A stretch of DNA of 64,000 bases, taken from positions 1-64,000 of the forward strand of contig CAYQAC010000005.1 in the NCBI GenBank assembly GCA_964415255.1, written 5' to 3'. Positions 16,874-25,475 of this stretch are shown here, piece after piece. The position numbers and the translations under genes are program-made. Position 1 is the first letter of the stretch. Each line of letters starts with the position of its first letter. Origin of the DNA: JAHBVY01 sp964415255. GTDB taxonomy: Bacteria > Myxococcota_A > Polyangia > Polyangiales > Polyangiaceae. The notes under the pieces were generated by a model. That model did no database searches. It was not told the DNA's origin and saw only the letters and a program-made list of their open reading frames with translations.

Positions 16874-18277
16874 TCAGGGCACCATCTCCACCCGGATCGC
16901 GCTGGTGGAGCCGCGCTGCCCAAACGGCGCACCGTAGGTCATCACGAAGCGTTGCCCAGCTTGCGCCAACCCCAGCTCCTTCAGCACGCCGCTCGCGCGG
17001 CGCACCACCTGATCGACGTCGCCCCCTGACATGTCGAGGTAGCGCGGGATCACGCCCCAGTAGAGCGCGAGCCGCCGTAGCGTCTTCTCATCTGGGCTGA
17101 GCGCGAGGATCGGCGCTGGGGGGCGCGCCTTCGAGATCAAGCGGGCCGTGCCGCCGCTCTCGGTGAGCGCCACCAAGATGCTGGCGTGGATGGTCTTGGC
17201 GACGTCGCACGCGGCGTTCGCGATCGCCTCTGGGGTGCTGTCGCCCGGCTCAGAGGGCAGCGGGTTGTAGAAGCGGCTCGACTCCGCCTGACGGATGATG
17301 CGGTCCATCATCGCGCAGGCGCGCAGCGGGTAGCTCCCGGTGGCGGTCTCCGCGCTCAGCATCACCGCGTCGGCGCCGTCGAAGACCGCGCCCGCCACGT
17401 CGCTCGCCTCAGCGCGGGTGGGGCGCGGGGCGTCCACCATGGACTGCAGCATCTCGGTCGCGACGATGACGGGCCGCTGGTGCCGCCGGCAGGTGCCGAT
17501 GATCTCCTTTTGCATCACCGGCACCATCTCCGGCGGCAGCTCCACCCCCAAGTCGCCGCGCGCCACCATCACGGCGTCCGCCGCGCGCACGATAGGGTCG
17601 ATCTGCTCGACCGCGCTCGGCGTCTCGATCTTGGCGACGATGGGCGTCACCCGCCCGTGCACCTCCATCAGCTGACGCAGCTCTCGGATATCGTCAGCGT
17701 GACGAACAAAAGACAGCGCCACCAGATCGACGCCGATGTCGAGCCCCACCGCCAGATCGCGCCTATCTTTGTCGGTGAGCGCGCTCAGCCGCACCCGCTT
17801 CGAGGGCAGGTTCACGCCCATGCGCGAGCGCACCGCGCCGCCGTGCAGCACCCGAGTTTCTACGCGGAATTCGCGGATGAGCGTCACCTCGAGCTCCACC
17901 TGGCCGTCCCCCAGGAGGATGCGATCCCCCGGGCGCACGTCCTCCGTCAGCCCCTGGTAGTCGATGGCGATGGTGTCCGCGCTGCCGCTCGACCCCTCCA
18001 CCAAAGAGACGGTGGCGCCCGCCTCCACCGCGCTCGGCCCCTCGAACCCGGTGCGGATCTTGGGGCCGCACAGATCTTGTAAGATAGCGATGGGCTTACC
18101 GAGCTTGAGGCTCACCTCGCGGATCTGCTCGGCGCGGCGGCGGTGCTCCTCCGCGGTGCCATGAGAGAAGTTGAGGCGCGCGACGTCCATGCCCGCTTCA
18201 ACCAGCGAACAGAGCGCGTCAAAGGAATCCACCGCGGGGCCCATCGTGCACACAATCTTCGCGCGACGCACTTCCAT
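16874..18277 (-). CDS. pyk: Pyruvate kinase
   Basis: 467 residues from the ATG at 18275-18277, giving the canonical start MEVRRAKIVCTMGP. Substrate-site motifs LNFSHGT, LQDLCGPKIRTG, the metal/PEP motif VAKIETPSAV, ARGDLGVELP and ATEMLQSM are all present, and the alpha/beta barrel plus C-terminal regulatory domain is full length. It converts phosphoenolpyruvate and ADP to pyruvate and ATP in the last step of glycolysis. It is transcribed alone. The upstream DNA carries duplicated 35-bp and 14-bp repeats, and the gene's 3-prime end touches a dispersed repeat. Confidence 0.95.
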   Translation of the reverse strand: MEVRRAKIVCTMGPAVDSFDALCSLVEAGMDVARLNFSHGTAEEHRRRAEQIREVSLKLGKPIAILQDLCGPKIRTGFEGPSAVEAGATVSLVEGSSGSADTIAIDYQGLTEDVRPGDRILLGDGQVELEVTLIREFRVETRVLHGGAVRSRMGVNLPSKRVRLSALTDKDRRDLAVGLDIGVDLVALSFVRHADDIRELRQLMEVHGRVTPIVAKIETPSAVEQIDPIVRAADAVMVARGDLGVELPPEMVPVMQKEIIGTCRRHQRPVIVATEMLQSMVDAPRPTRAEASDVAGAVFDGADAVMLSAETATGSYPLRACAMMDRIIRQAESSRFYNPLPSEPGDSTPEAIANAACDVAKTIHASILVALTESGGTARLISKARPPAPILALSPDEKTLRRLALYWGVIPRYLDMSGGDVDQVVRRASGVLKELGLAQAGQRFVMTYGAPFGQRGSTSAIRVEMVP

Positions 18278-18295
18278 GCGCGCGACCTTGCACCC

Positions 18296-18438
18296 AGCGC
18301 GCGGCGAGCGCAACGCGCCTCCTCGGCTAGATGGGCCGGAGCAATCCGTGCCAGCCATCGGAGGATCAGCGCGCGGCGAGCGCAGCGCGCCTCCTCAGCT
18401 AGGAACTGTCGGCTAGGCACTGTCGGCTAGGCACTGTC
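18296..18438. repeat. Duplicated 35-bp unit and a 14-bp tandem pair upstream of pyk
   Basis: Two near-identical 35-bp units (18296-18330 and 18368-18402; cores GCGCGGCGAGCGCA and CGCGCCTCCTC) lie 72 bp apart. GGCTAGGCACTGTC then occurs twice in direct tandem (18411-18424, 18425-18438). Both fall in the pyk leader/promoter region. Confidence 0.8.
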
Positions 18439-18516
18439 CGCTCGAAGCTCCTCACGTCGGGCGTTGCTCCGTTGTGACGCATCTGTCATGTAGCCGGCCG
18501 GGCAGCGTGCTCTAGA

Positions 18517-18535
18517 GCGGTGCCGTCCAACCCCC
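18517..18535 (-). repeat. Dispersed G-tract repeat, copy 4 (minus orientation)
   Basis: GCGGTGCCGTCCAACCCCC on the plus strand, 20 bp before the lysA start, in the divergent pyk-lysA spacer. Confidence 0.8.
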
Positions 18536-18554
18536 TCCCCCCCTCCCTCATCCC

Positions 18555-19823
18555 ATGGCTGACCCCGCAACTCCCTTAGGCTTTTACCGTGACGCGCTGG
18601 GTCGCGCTTGCTTGGGTGGGGCGCCGCTCAGTGAGCTGCTCGCGGCGAGCGGCCTCGAGACGCCGACCTATGTGTATGACCTTGGCGCGATCGAGGATGC
18701 CACCTCAAGGCTCGTGAGCGCGCTCGGTCCAGGCAACTTGGTGGCCTACGCGGTGAAGGCGAACAGCGCGGGCAGCGTGGTGCGCGCCGTGGCCGAGGCG
18801 GGCGCCGGGGCAGATTTGGTGAGCGGCGGGGAGCTGCAAGTGGCGCTCGCTTGCGGCATGACGCCGGAGCGCATCGTGATGAGCGGCGTCGCCAAATCGG
18901 ACGCTGAGCTAGACCGTGCCATCTCGCTCGGCCTGTGCGCCATTCAAGTGGAGAGCGTGGAGGAGCTGCCGCGCGTGAGCGCGCGAGCGGCGGCGCTGGG
19001 CGCGCAGGGGCGCGTTTCCCTGCGGATTAATCCCGGCGTGGAGATCGACTCGCACGCGCACATCGCCACTGGGCACGACGAGGCGAAGTTCGGCATCTTG
19101 GAGCAAGACTTGCCAGCGGCGCTCGAGATCTTGCGGCGTGAGGCGTCGCTCTCGCTGGTGGGGGTGTCCACCCACGTGGGCTCCATGCTGCGTGAGCCGG
19201 AGCCTTACTTGGAGTCGGCGCGGGTGGTGTGTCAGGTGGCGCTGCATTGCCGGGCCTCCGGGCACGCGCTTGAGTTCGTCGACTTCGGCGGCGGCTTCGG
19301 CATCGACTACGGCGGTGAGCCGGCGGACGCGCCGGAGGTGTTCGCGCGGGCGGCGCTCGGCTTGCTCGCCGAGTGGGGCCTCGCGGATCTGCGGCTGGTG
19401 GTGGAGCCCGGGCGCGCGCTGGTGGGGCCGTACGGGGTGCTGCTCACTCGCGCCATCCAGACGAAGCGAAGCGGTGGGCGCCACACCTTGATGATCGACG
19501 CGGGGATGAATGACCTCATTCGCCCGGCGCTGTACGCGGCGAAGCACCGCGTGGAGCCGTGCGATGCCCCGCCCGGCGCGCTGCCGTGGCGCGTGGTGGG
19601 GCCGGTGTGTGAGAGCTCAGATGATTTCGGGGAGCACCCGCTGGGTGACGCGCCGAGCGGCCTCTTCGTGGTGCGCGACGCGGGGGCCTACGGCTTCACG
19701 ATGGCGAGCGAGTACAACGGGCGCGCGCTCCCAGGGGAGATCAGCGTCCGCGCGGGGCGCGTGGTGAAGGCCACGCCGAGCCCCGGCGTCGCCGCTTGGG
19801 TTCGGCGGCGGCTCGAGGCCTGA
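18555..19823 (+). CDS. lysA: Diaminopimelate decarboxylase
   Basis: 422 residues. Family motifs: the PLP-lysine segment AYAVKANS, SGGELQVAL, SLRINPGVEI, STHVGSML (HIGS equivalent), EPGRALVGP, the active-site segment GPVCESSDDF, and the C-terminal YGFTMASEYNGR. It decarboxylates meso-diaminopimelate to lysine, the last step of lysine synthesis. The start at ATG 18555 aligns with the family. It is transcribed divergently from pyk and closed by a perfect hairpin shared with the convergent AT-hook gene. No partner lysine gene is nearby. Confidence 0.95.
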   Translation: MADPATPLGFYRDALGRACLGGAPLSELLAASGLETPTYVYDLGAIEDATSRLVSALGPGNLVAYAVKANSAGSVVRAVAEAGAGADLVSGGELQVALACGMTPERIVMSGVAKSDAELDRAISLGLCAIQVESVEELPRVSARAAALGAQGRVSLRINPGVEIDSHAHIATGHDEAKFGILEQDLPAALEILRREASLSLVGVSTHVGSMLREPEPYLESARVVCQVALHCRASGHALEFVDFGGGFGIDYGGEPADAPEVFARAALGLLAEWGLADLRLVVEPGRALVGPYGVLLTRAIQTKRSGGRHTLMIDAGMNDLIRPALYAAKHRVEPCDAPPGALPWRVVGPVCESSDDFGEHPLGDAPSGLFVVRDAGAYGFTMASEYNGRALPGEISVRAGRVVKATPSPGVAAWVRRRLEA

Positions 19824-19828
19824 GGCGC

Positions 19829-19855
19829 CTCCAAGTCAGTGCAGCTGACTTGGAG
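19829..19855. terminator. Perfect hairpin between convergent lysA and the AT-hook gene
   Basis: An 11-bp perfect stem CTCCAAGTCAG / CTGACTTGGAG with a five-base loop, six bases after the lysA stop. There is no T-run. Likely a bidirectional 3-prime-end structure. Confidence 0.6.
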
Positions 19856-19882
19856 CCTAACCGGTGCGTCGCGCCGGGCCGC

Positions 19883-22135
19883 CTAGCTGCGCTCGCGACC
19901 CTGGCGACGTAGTCCGAGCCCCTGACGTTCTGACTCCGGCTCGCGCTCGGCGCGCCGGACGCCGCTCTCACGGCCATGCACGTCCGAGCTGGGCGGCGCG
20001 GTGCTCGCGCGCTTCTTCACCGCCTTCATGGTGGCGGTTGAGCGACGCGACTTGGGCTCCGTGGCGGCGCGCAGGGTGGCGCTAGAGCGGCGCGGGGGCG
20101 CGGTGCTTCGCGTGCGGTACACGTTACCCTGCACCACCACTTCGATCCCCAGGGAACGACACCGCCCCGCGAGCTTCTCAAGCTCAACACCAGGCGCGAT
20201 CAGGAGCCCACCAGGAGGTGACGGCTCCACGAAGAGATCCATCGTCTGACGGCGGGTCCTGAGCAGCTCGCACAGCTCGGCGTCATCCACCCACAAGAAC
20301 CCCTGGCAGGCCACGAACTCCGCGCGGCCAAGCACGGCGCTCGCCTGCAGCAGCAAGCGCTCAATAGGATCTGGCAAGGTGGTGATGGTGCGCAGCCGCT
20401 CCGTGATGACATCCATCCCGAACCCCGCGGAGAGCGCGCGCGACAGCGACTGCTGCGTGAGCACCACGTCGAGGTGGCCCTGAGCACGCCCGATCTCCAC
20501 GAACGGCGCCACCGAGACCACGTGCCCCACCTGCGTCTCGTTGCCGAAGCGCAGCGCGTGGTTGTCGAGGAAGCTCGACGGCACCACGCGCGTGGCGGGC
20601 ACCTCCCCCTGAATGTAGGCGCGGCCGCGCGCCGTGAGCCGCACGGTGGCGCCGCCACCCTCGGCCTCCTCCACGTCACCCAAATCCACCACGCCGAGGT
20701 AAAACAGGCTCTCGAACACGATGCGCCGCGCGACGCTGATCGGCGTGGGCGTGGGCGCGCCCTGCCTCACCGCCCAACGCTCAAGCAACCGCGCCACACC
20801 AGGGCTCCGCGCGTCTGAGCGGACATAGCCCGCCAACGCGTCCCACGGCACCCAGCTGCCCTCACCGAGCTCACTCAGCGCGTCCAGCACGATCTCCTGG
20901 ATGACGCCGACTGAGCTCGCCTCACGCGACTCGCGCGGGGCGCGCAGCACCTCGGCGTCTGGGCGCGCCTCATCCCAAGCGCCGCCGCGCTTCCAGGCCT
21001 CGAACAGCATCAGCCCTAGCTCGGCGAAGGTGAGCGAACCGGGCGGGCCACTGACGTTCACCACCGCGGGGTCCCACACGCCCGTGGCCCGGCTCAGCGC
21101 CGCGAGCAGGGACACACACTCGAAGTCGCGCCCAAAGCGGGTGGAGAAGCGGTTCAGCAGCGAGCGCGGTGTGCCGACGGTGGGCTTCACCTCCACGGAG
21201 GGGTCCCGCACGCTGAGCGCCATCGCCATGACGAGGGGGGAAGGATCCTCACTGAAGCGCGCGCGGCGCGGCGCGTGATCTTCCTCCAGCACGGAGGAGC
21301 GGATCTCGGTGCGCATCTTCGCGTGCTCACGCTCGCGCTTGGCGCCGACGAGGCGCGCCACCTCCGTCGGGATGAGGTGACGGTTCGGGTGCACCGGGAT
21401 CAAGTAGCCGCGCCGCTCAAGCGCGAAACCCACGCCCCGCCGCGATGGTGTGGCGCCGCTCGCGCCGCGCAGCCTGAGCGGCTCACGCTCGAGCTCAAGC
21501 AGCTCCTCCGTGTCCACCTCGCCGCCCACCTGCTCGATGGCTTGCAGCAGGTTTCGCTCCATCGGCGCCAGTGAATCCACCCCCGCCGCCAGTTGGTCAG
21601 GGCAGCTGAGCTGATCCCAAGCCTCCTCTAAGGCGATGGAGTAGGGCGGCGCCACGGCGCGCCCCAGGTAGTGCGAGGCGATGCCCGCCTTCACCTCGGG
21701 GCTCGCCTGCGCGATCAGCGCCCGGAGGCCCCGCGGGTGCTCACCCTCCCAGGTGCTGAGCTCAAGCAAGAAGGCGCTCGGCAAGATCAGCTCAATGCCC
21801 GCCTCACCACCGCGCGCGAACACGAGGCCGCGCGCCGCGAGCGGCTCAAGCGCCGCCGGCAACGACGAAGCCCGGAGCAGGCCGCCCTCCTCCGCGATGC
21901 GGTAGAGCAGCTCCCGCGTGGGCCCCGGCAGGAGGCTAGGATCTTTCAGCTCCGACAGGCTCACCAGCGCGCGCGCGACCTGCGAGGGGGCGTCGATGCG
22001 CTTCGCCTCGTCCACGCTGATGCGCAGCCTGCGGATGAGCCCCTGGAGCTCCTTCTCCGGGATCGCCCGGAGCACCTCGGTGAGCTTGCTCGGCCTGCCC
22101 CGCCCGCGCCGCGCCGTCGTGTTCTGTCGTTTCAT
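19883..22135 (-). CDS. Large protein with N-terminal AT-hook and helicase-associated-like region
   Basis: 750 residues, unrecognised overall. The N-terminus has RRGRGRPSKL, a GRP-type AT-hook, and the C-terminal 90 residues are very basic and Ser/Arg-rich (KSRRSTATMKAVKKRAS). Between them are winged-helix-like stretches. One segment near 560-650 (VVLTQQSLSRALSAGFGMD, then LLLQASAVLGRAEFVACQGF) recalls the Helicase_C_3/XPB-Ssl2 N-terminal family of actinobacteria and myxobacteria; this is from memory and weak. No Walker A motif is visible, so it is not a helicase motor. A DNA-binding role is likely. It is monocistronic and convergent with lysA. Confidence 0.6.
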   Translation of the reverse strand: MKRQNTTARRGRGRPSKLTEVLRAIPEKELQGLIRRLRISVDEAKRIDAPSQVARALVSLSELKDPSLLPGPTRELLYRIAEEGGLLRASSLPAALEPLAARGLVFARGGEAGIELILPSAFLLELSTWEGEHPRGLRALIAQASPEVKAGIASHYLGRAVAPPYSIALEEAWDQLSCPDQLAAGVDSLAPMERNLLQAIEQVGGEVDTEELLELEREPLRLRGASGATPSRRGVGFALERRGYLIPVHPNRHLIPTEVARLVGAKREREHAKMRTEIRSSVLEEDHAPRRARFSEDPSPLVMAMALSVRDPSVEVKPTVGTPRSLLNRFSTRFGRDFECVSLLAALSRATGVWDPAVVNVSGPPGSLTFAELGLMLFEAWKRGGAWDEARPDAEVLRAPRESREASSVGVIQEIVLDALSELGEGSWVPWDALAGYVRSDARSPGVARLLERWAVRQGAPTPTPISVARRIVFESLFYLGVVDLGDVEEAEGGGATVRLTARGRAYIQGEVPATRVVPSSFLDNHALRFGNETQVGHVVSVAPFVEIGRAQGHLDVVLTQQSLSRALSAGFGMDVITERLRTITTLPDPIERLLLQASAVLGRAEFVACQGFLWVDDAELCELLRTRRQTMDLFVEPSPPGGLLIAPGVELEKLAGRCRSLGIEVVVQGNVYRTRSTAPPRRSSATLRAATEPKSRRSTATMKAVKKRASTAPPSSDVHGRESGVRRAEREPESERQGLGLRRQGRERS

Positions 22136-22756
22136 GCAGATTGGGCTCCCGTTCCGTTAGCCTGAGGATGGCTGAGCTGGCTCATACACGCACCCATGCC
22201 GAGGCATTCCCGACGATGCGGAGCCTGAGGCTCACCGCGCCGCTCCCCCGCGCCCTTGAGCTCTAAGCGGCTCGGCGCAGGCACCCACAGAGCTAGGCCA
22301 AGTGGGGAGACCGCAGGGGGGAGATCCGGGAGCTTCGCAGTTTTGTAGGCGCTTAGCACGGCATTTCAGCTGGCCCCTTGGCCGGCAGCGCCTGAGCGGC
22401 TCCTTCAAATCCCGTGGGATTGAAATGTCGCCCGCGCGCTGCGCCAAGGTCCTTCAAAGCACGCCCTCATGTGGCCCTTCGGCCTGAAATGCCAGCCCCA
22501 GCCCCAAGTAACGCGCCAGGGTCGAAGAGCACAGAGCGTGCCATTTCATGACACCTCAACGACGCTCCCTCCTCAACGAAGGATTTGGGGTTGGGGGTTG
22601 GACGGCACCGCGCTGCGTCCAGCGCGAGCAGGGCGCCGGAGCTAACCCATTGAATTGACTTATCTTTTATGAAGCCACTTGCGTGCCTTGTCAGGCCCTG
22701 GTCTCATCAAGCTGCGAGGGCGTTCCGTCCCTCGCACTGCCTGAAGGGACCGAAGC
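22136..22756. other. 621-bp divergent spacer with inverted CATTTCA motifs
   Basis: No gene is supported. The motif CATTTCA occurs four times in alternating orientation (about 22362, 22425, 22486, 22537). The pair GGCATTTCAG (22360) and CTGAAATGCC (22484-22493) is a perfect inverted repeat, each next to a small GGCC-loop-GGCC hairpin. An AATCCC/GGGATT palindrome lies between them. A dispersed repeat follows at 22584-22617, and an AT-rich stretch at 22650-22676 may be the promoter of the lipoprotein cluster. Confidence 0.5.
22584..22617 (+). repeat. Dispersed G-tract repeat, copy 5 (with doubled G-tract)
   Basis: TTTGGGGTTGGGGGTTGGAC followed by GGCACCGCGCTGCG. This is the only copy with two G-tracts in a row. 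Confidence 0.85.
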
Positions 22757-23203
22757 GTGAGACGAAGCCTCCTTCCGCTGTTGGCCAGCGTCTGTCCGCT
22801 CGCCTGCGGCGCAGCGAGTAACCCACCTCCAGCCGCCGACCCCTGCGCCGACGCGAGCCTATCTGTCACTCGAGTCTGGAACGAGCAAGTGCGCGTCGAC
22901 GTGCGCGCCAAGTGGCAAGGGATGGGCGGTGAACTCGGGGGCGAGGTGGAGACCACGGACGTCGAGCAGGTGATCAGCTCAATGGACAGTCTCTCGGACG
23001 ATTGGGCGCGAATGCGTCAGGCTGTCTGTCTAGACCACTTCAAGCGCGGCACCCTGACGAAGGCAGAGTACCAGCGCCGAGCGGACTGCCTGGACGAGCT
23101 CTTGAGTCGCCAGCGCACCCTGGTGACCGCGCTGAGCGCCGGCACTGAGACCACCCAGGAGCAGATGCGAGGCTTGAGCGACGCGCTGAGCAACTGTCGC
23201 TGA
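22757..23203 (+). CDS. Small lipoprotein, TPR-less paralogue of the downstream cluster
   Basis: 148 residues from the GTG at 22757. The signal peptide MRRSLLPLLASVCPLACG ends in a lipobox-like PLAC. The mature part has VWNEQVRVDVRAK, SLSDDWARMRQAVC and RADCLDELLSRQRTL. It aligns by eye with the N-terminal domain of the three following TPR lipoproteins (WTAERRAEL; W-x-M-x-x-x-x-C; LCLRxxLxxQxAL), including the two conserved Cys. The TPR arrays are absent, and the gene stops cleanly, so it is either an ancestral single-domain form or a partial duplicate. Cell-envelope location is predicted. The next gene starts 128 bp downstream. Confidence 0.7.
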   Translation: MRRSLLPLLASVCPLACGAASNPPPAADPCADASLSVTRVWNEQVRVDVRAKWQGMGGELGGEVETTDVEQVISSMDSLSDDWARMRQAVCLDHFKRGTLTKAEYQRRADCLDELLSRQRTLVTALSAGTETTQEQMRGLSDALSNCR

Positions 23204-23330
23204 CTCGAGCCCCCGCTGAGCGGACCACCCATCGCGCCTCAAGCAGCGCAGCCAACCGAGCCCCATGGCAGACTCGATCATGATCTCCCCACCACACTGG
23301 CTCAACGGGCGCCCTCCCACGAGCGCGCTC

Positions 23331-25352
23331 ATGACTGAAGGCGCGGTCCGTCGTCACAACGCTCCAAGAGGCGGCGCACTCCTACCTCGCCTGCTCACGC
23401 TGCTGGTCGCGACACCAATCATTTCAGTGGCCGTTGGCTGCGGCGCGGGAGGTGGCCCCACCCAAGCCGTCCAGGCCCCTATTGATCGCGGCCCCTGCGG
23501 AGACTTCGAGCTAGATGTCGAACGCTTCTGGTCGACGAACACGCGCGCCGAGCTCAAAGCAGGGATCTTAAACGTGGACGCGAGCTTCGCCGCGCAGGTG
23601 CATGAGCGGGTAGTGACACAGATGGATCAACTCACCCGAGACTGGGTGATGATGCAGGAGGGGATTTGTAAGGACACCTTGGTTCGTAAGGTGATGCCTC
23701 AGGAGACCTACAACAAAGTGAGCCTGTGCCTCCGTGGCTCCCTCATCCAGCAGCGCGCGCTGTTCGAGACCCTGAAGCAGCCCAAGGTGGAGCACCTGGT
23801 GAAGGTGGACAGCGCCCTCGCGAAGATCGCGGACACCAGCCACGCCTGCCAGAAGGAGGCCGTGTGGAGCAGCTACGATGGCGCCCTGGCTGACAGCAAG
23901 CTGCGCGAGGCTCAGGAGCACCTCGGCGCAGCTGAGGTGTACCGCGCGCTGAAGGACGACCGCGCTGCAGAGGCTTCGGCCTCGGCGCTCGCTGCAGCCA
24001 ACGCGAGCAGCTCGAAGCACGCGCAGATCGAAGCGCTGATCGGCGCAGCTGACCACGCCTCCGAGATGCGCGCTGACTACAAGCGCGCCCGAGAGCTGGC
24101 TTCAGAGGCGCTCAAGCGGGCTGAGGCGGAGGGTCAGGCAGTGCTCGCGACTGGTGCACGACAGACGCTCGCGGAGATCTCCGTGCATCAGGGCCAGTAC
24201 ACTGAGGCCAAGCAGCTGTACGAGCAGTCGCTCAAAGCGGCTGAAGCCCTGCTGGGCAGTGAGAGCAGGGCTGTGGCGCGCAGCCTCAATGGGCTCGGCA
24301 ACGTCGCCTTTTATCAAGGGGAGTACGCAAAGGCCCGCGGCTACTACGAGCGCGCATTGGACCTCTGCACGAGCTCCCTTGGGCCTGAGCACCGAGACAC
24401 GGCCGCCGTCTTAGACAACCTTGGGCTCACCCACGCCGCGCAAGGTGAGCACCTCAAGGCGCTCGCCCAGTTCAAGAAGGCCTTAGAGATTAACCTGAGA
24501 GCACGCGGACCTGAGCACCCAGACACCGCCACCAGCTACGCCAACCTCGGGGACAGCCACTACCAGCAGGCAGGCTACGCCGAGGCGCTCAAGAACTATG
24601 AGAAGGCGTTGAGCATCAGGCTCGCCACCTTGGGCCCAGAGCACCCCCACACCGCCGCCATCTACAACAACATGGGGCTGGTACACAGCGCTCTGGGGCA
24701 GCACCCCAAGGCCCTAGAGCTCCACGAAAAGGCGCTCAGCATCGAGGTCGAGGCGCTTGGACCAACCCACCCCAGCATCGCCCGCACGTACCTCAACCTC
24801 GGCAACGCCTACCGCGTGAAGGGTGACAGCGAGAAGGCGCTCGAGTTCTATGAAGGGGCGCTAAACATCAACCTGACAGCGCTTGGGCCATCGCACCCCG
24901 CGACCGCGGCCGCCTTCACCAACGTCGCGAACATGCTCGAACGCCAGAAAGAGTACGGTAAGGCCCTGGAGTATCACGAGAAGTCCCTGGAGGTCGCGCT
25001 GAGAGCCTTCGGTCCCAAGCACAGCAAAACCGCAGACCGCTACGCCAACATGGGCAATCTGCAAAGCACCCTAGGACACCACGAGCGAGCCTTAGAGCTC
25101 CACGAGCAGGCGCTGACCATCAAGCGCGAAGCGCTGGGACCAGAGCACCCCGAAACCGGGCTCAGTCACAGCAACGTGGGGACTCTCTACAAGCGGCGCG
25201 GGGAGCTCGCCAAGGCATTCTACCACTACCAGCGCGCCTTCGAGATCTACAAGCAGGCGCTCCCCGAACAGCACGTGTACCGCACGATGGGGAAGCTGCA
25301 CCTGATGGCCCTCTGCGAGGACGGGCACGCTCCAGCGTGTGACGTGAAATGA
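23331..25352 (+). CDS. TPR lipoprotein 1 with kinase-sensor-like N-terminal domain
   Basis: 673 residues from the ATG at 23331 (an earlier ATG at 23265 lengthens the n-region unnaturally). The lipobox ISVAVGC is followed by a domain (about 45-160) with FWSTNTRAELKAG, RDWVMMQEGIC and SLCLRGSLIQQRAL. Then come about ten kinesin-light-chain-type TPRs of 42 residues with the repeating LGPEHPxTA signature. I recall this N-domain plus TPR layout from the extracytoplasmic half of myxobacterial Ser/Thr kinases. Here the kinase is absent and a lipid anchor takes its place. It is probably a protein-binding scaffold on the envelope. First of three tandem paralogues. Confidence 0.82.
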   Translation: MTEGAVRRHNAPRGGALLPRLLTLLVATPIISVAVGCGAGGGPTQAVQAPIDRGPCGDFELDVERFWSTNTRAELKAGILNVDASFAAQVHERVVTQMDQLTRDWVMMQEGICKDTLVRKVMPQETYNKVSLCLRGSLIQQRALFETLKQPKVEHLVKVDSALAKIADTSHACQKEAVWSSYDGALADSKLREAQEHLGAAEVYRALKDDRAAEASASALAAANASSSKHAQIEALIGAADHASEMRADYKRARELASEALKRAEAEGQAVLATGARQTLAEISVHQGQYTEAKQLYEQSLKAAEALLGSESRAVARSLNGLGNVAFYQGEYAKARGYYERALDLCTSSLGPEHRDTAAVLDNLGLTHAAQGEHLKALAQFKKALEINLRARGPEHPDTATSYANLGDSHYQQAGYAEALKNYEKALSIRLATLGPEHPHTAAIYNNMGLVHSALGQHPKALELHEKALSIEVEALGPTHPSIARTYLNLGNAYRVKGDSEKALEFYEGALNINLTALGPSHPATAAAFTNVANMLERQKEYGKALEYHEKSLEVALRAFGPKHSKTADRYANMGNLQSTLGHHERALELHEQALTIKREALGPEHPETGLSHSNVGTLYKRRGELAKAFYHYQRAFEIYKQALPEQHVYRTMGKLHLMALCEDGHAPACDVK

Positions 25353-25475
25353 CCACCTGTGAGGCCTTGCCGTCACAGGTGGGGGCTGCACACGCGCGCC
25401 GAGTTTGTCTTCACCCTCTCTGCACCGCTGGGCACCGTCCAGCTTGTAACCTCCACTGACAGCACGAGTCACATC

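Noticed and set aside
17186..18082. 298-codon plus-strand open frame
   Set aside because: Antisense of pyruvate kinase; His/Arg-rich noise.
22584..22617. G-quadruplex as the general meaning of the dispersed repeat
   Set aside because: Only this copy has two G-tracts; most have one, which cannot form an intramolecular quadruplex.
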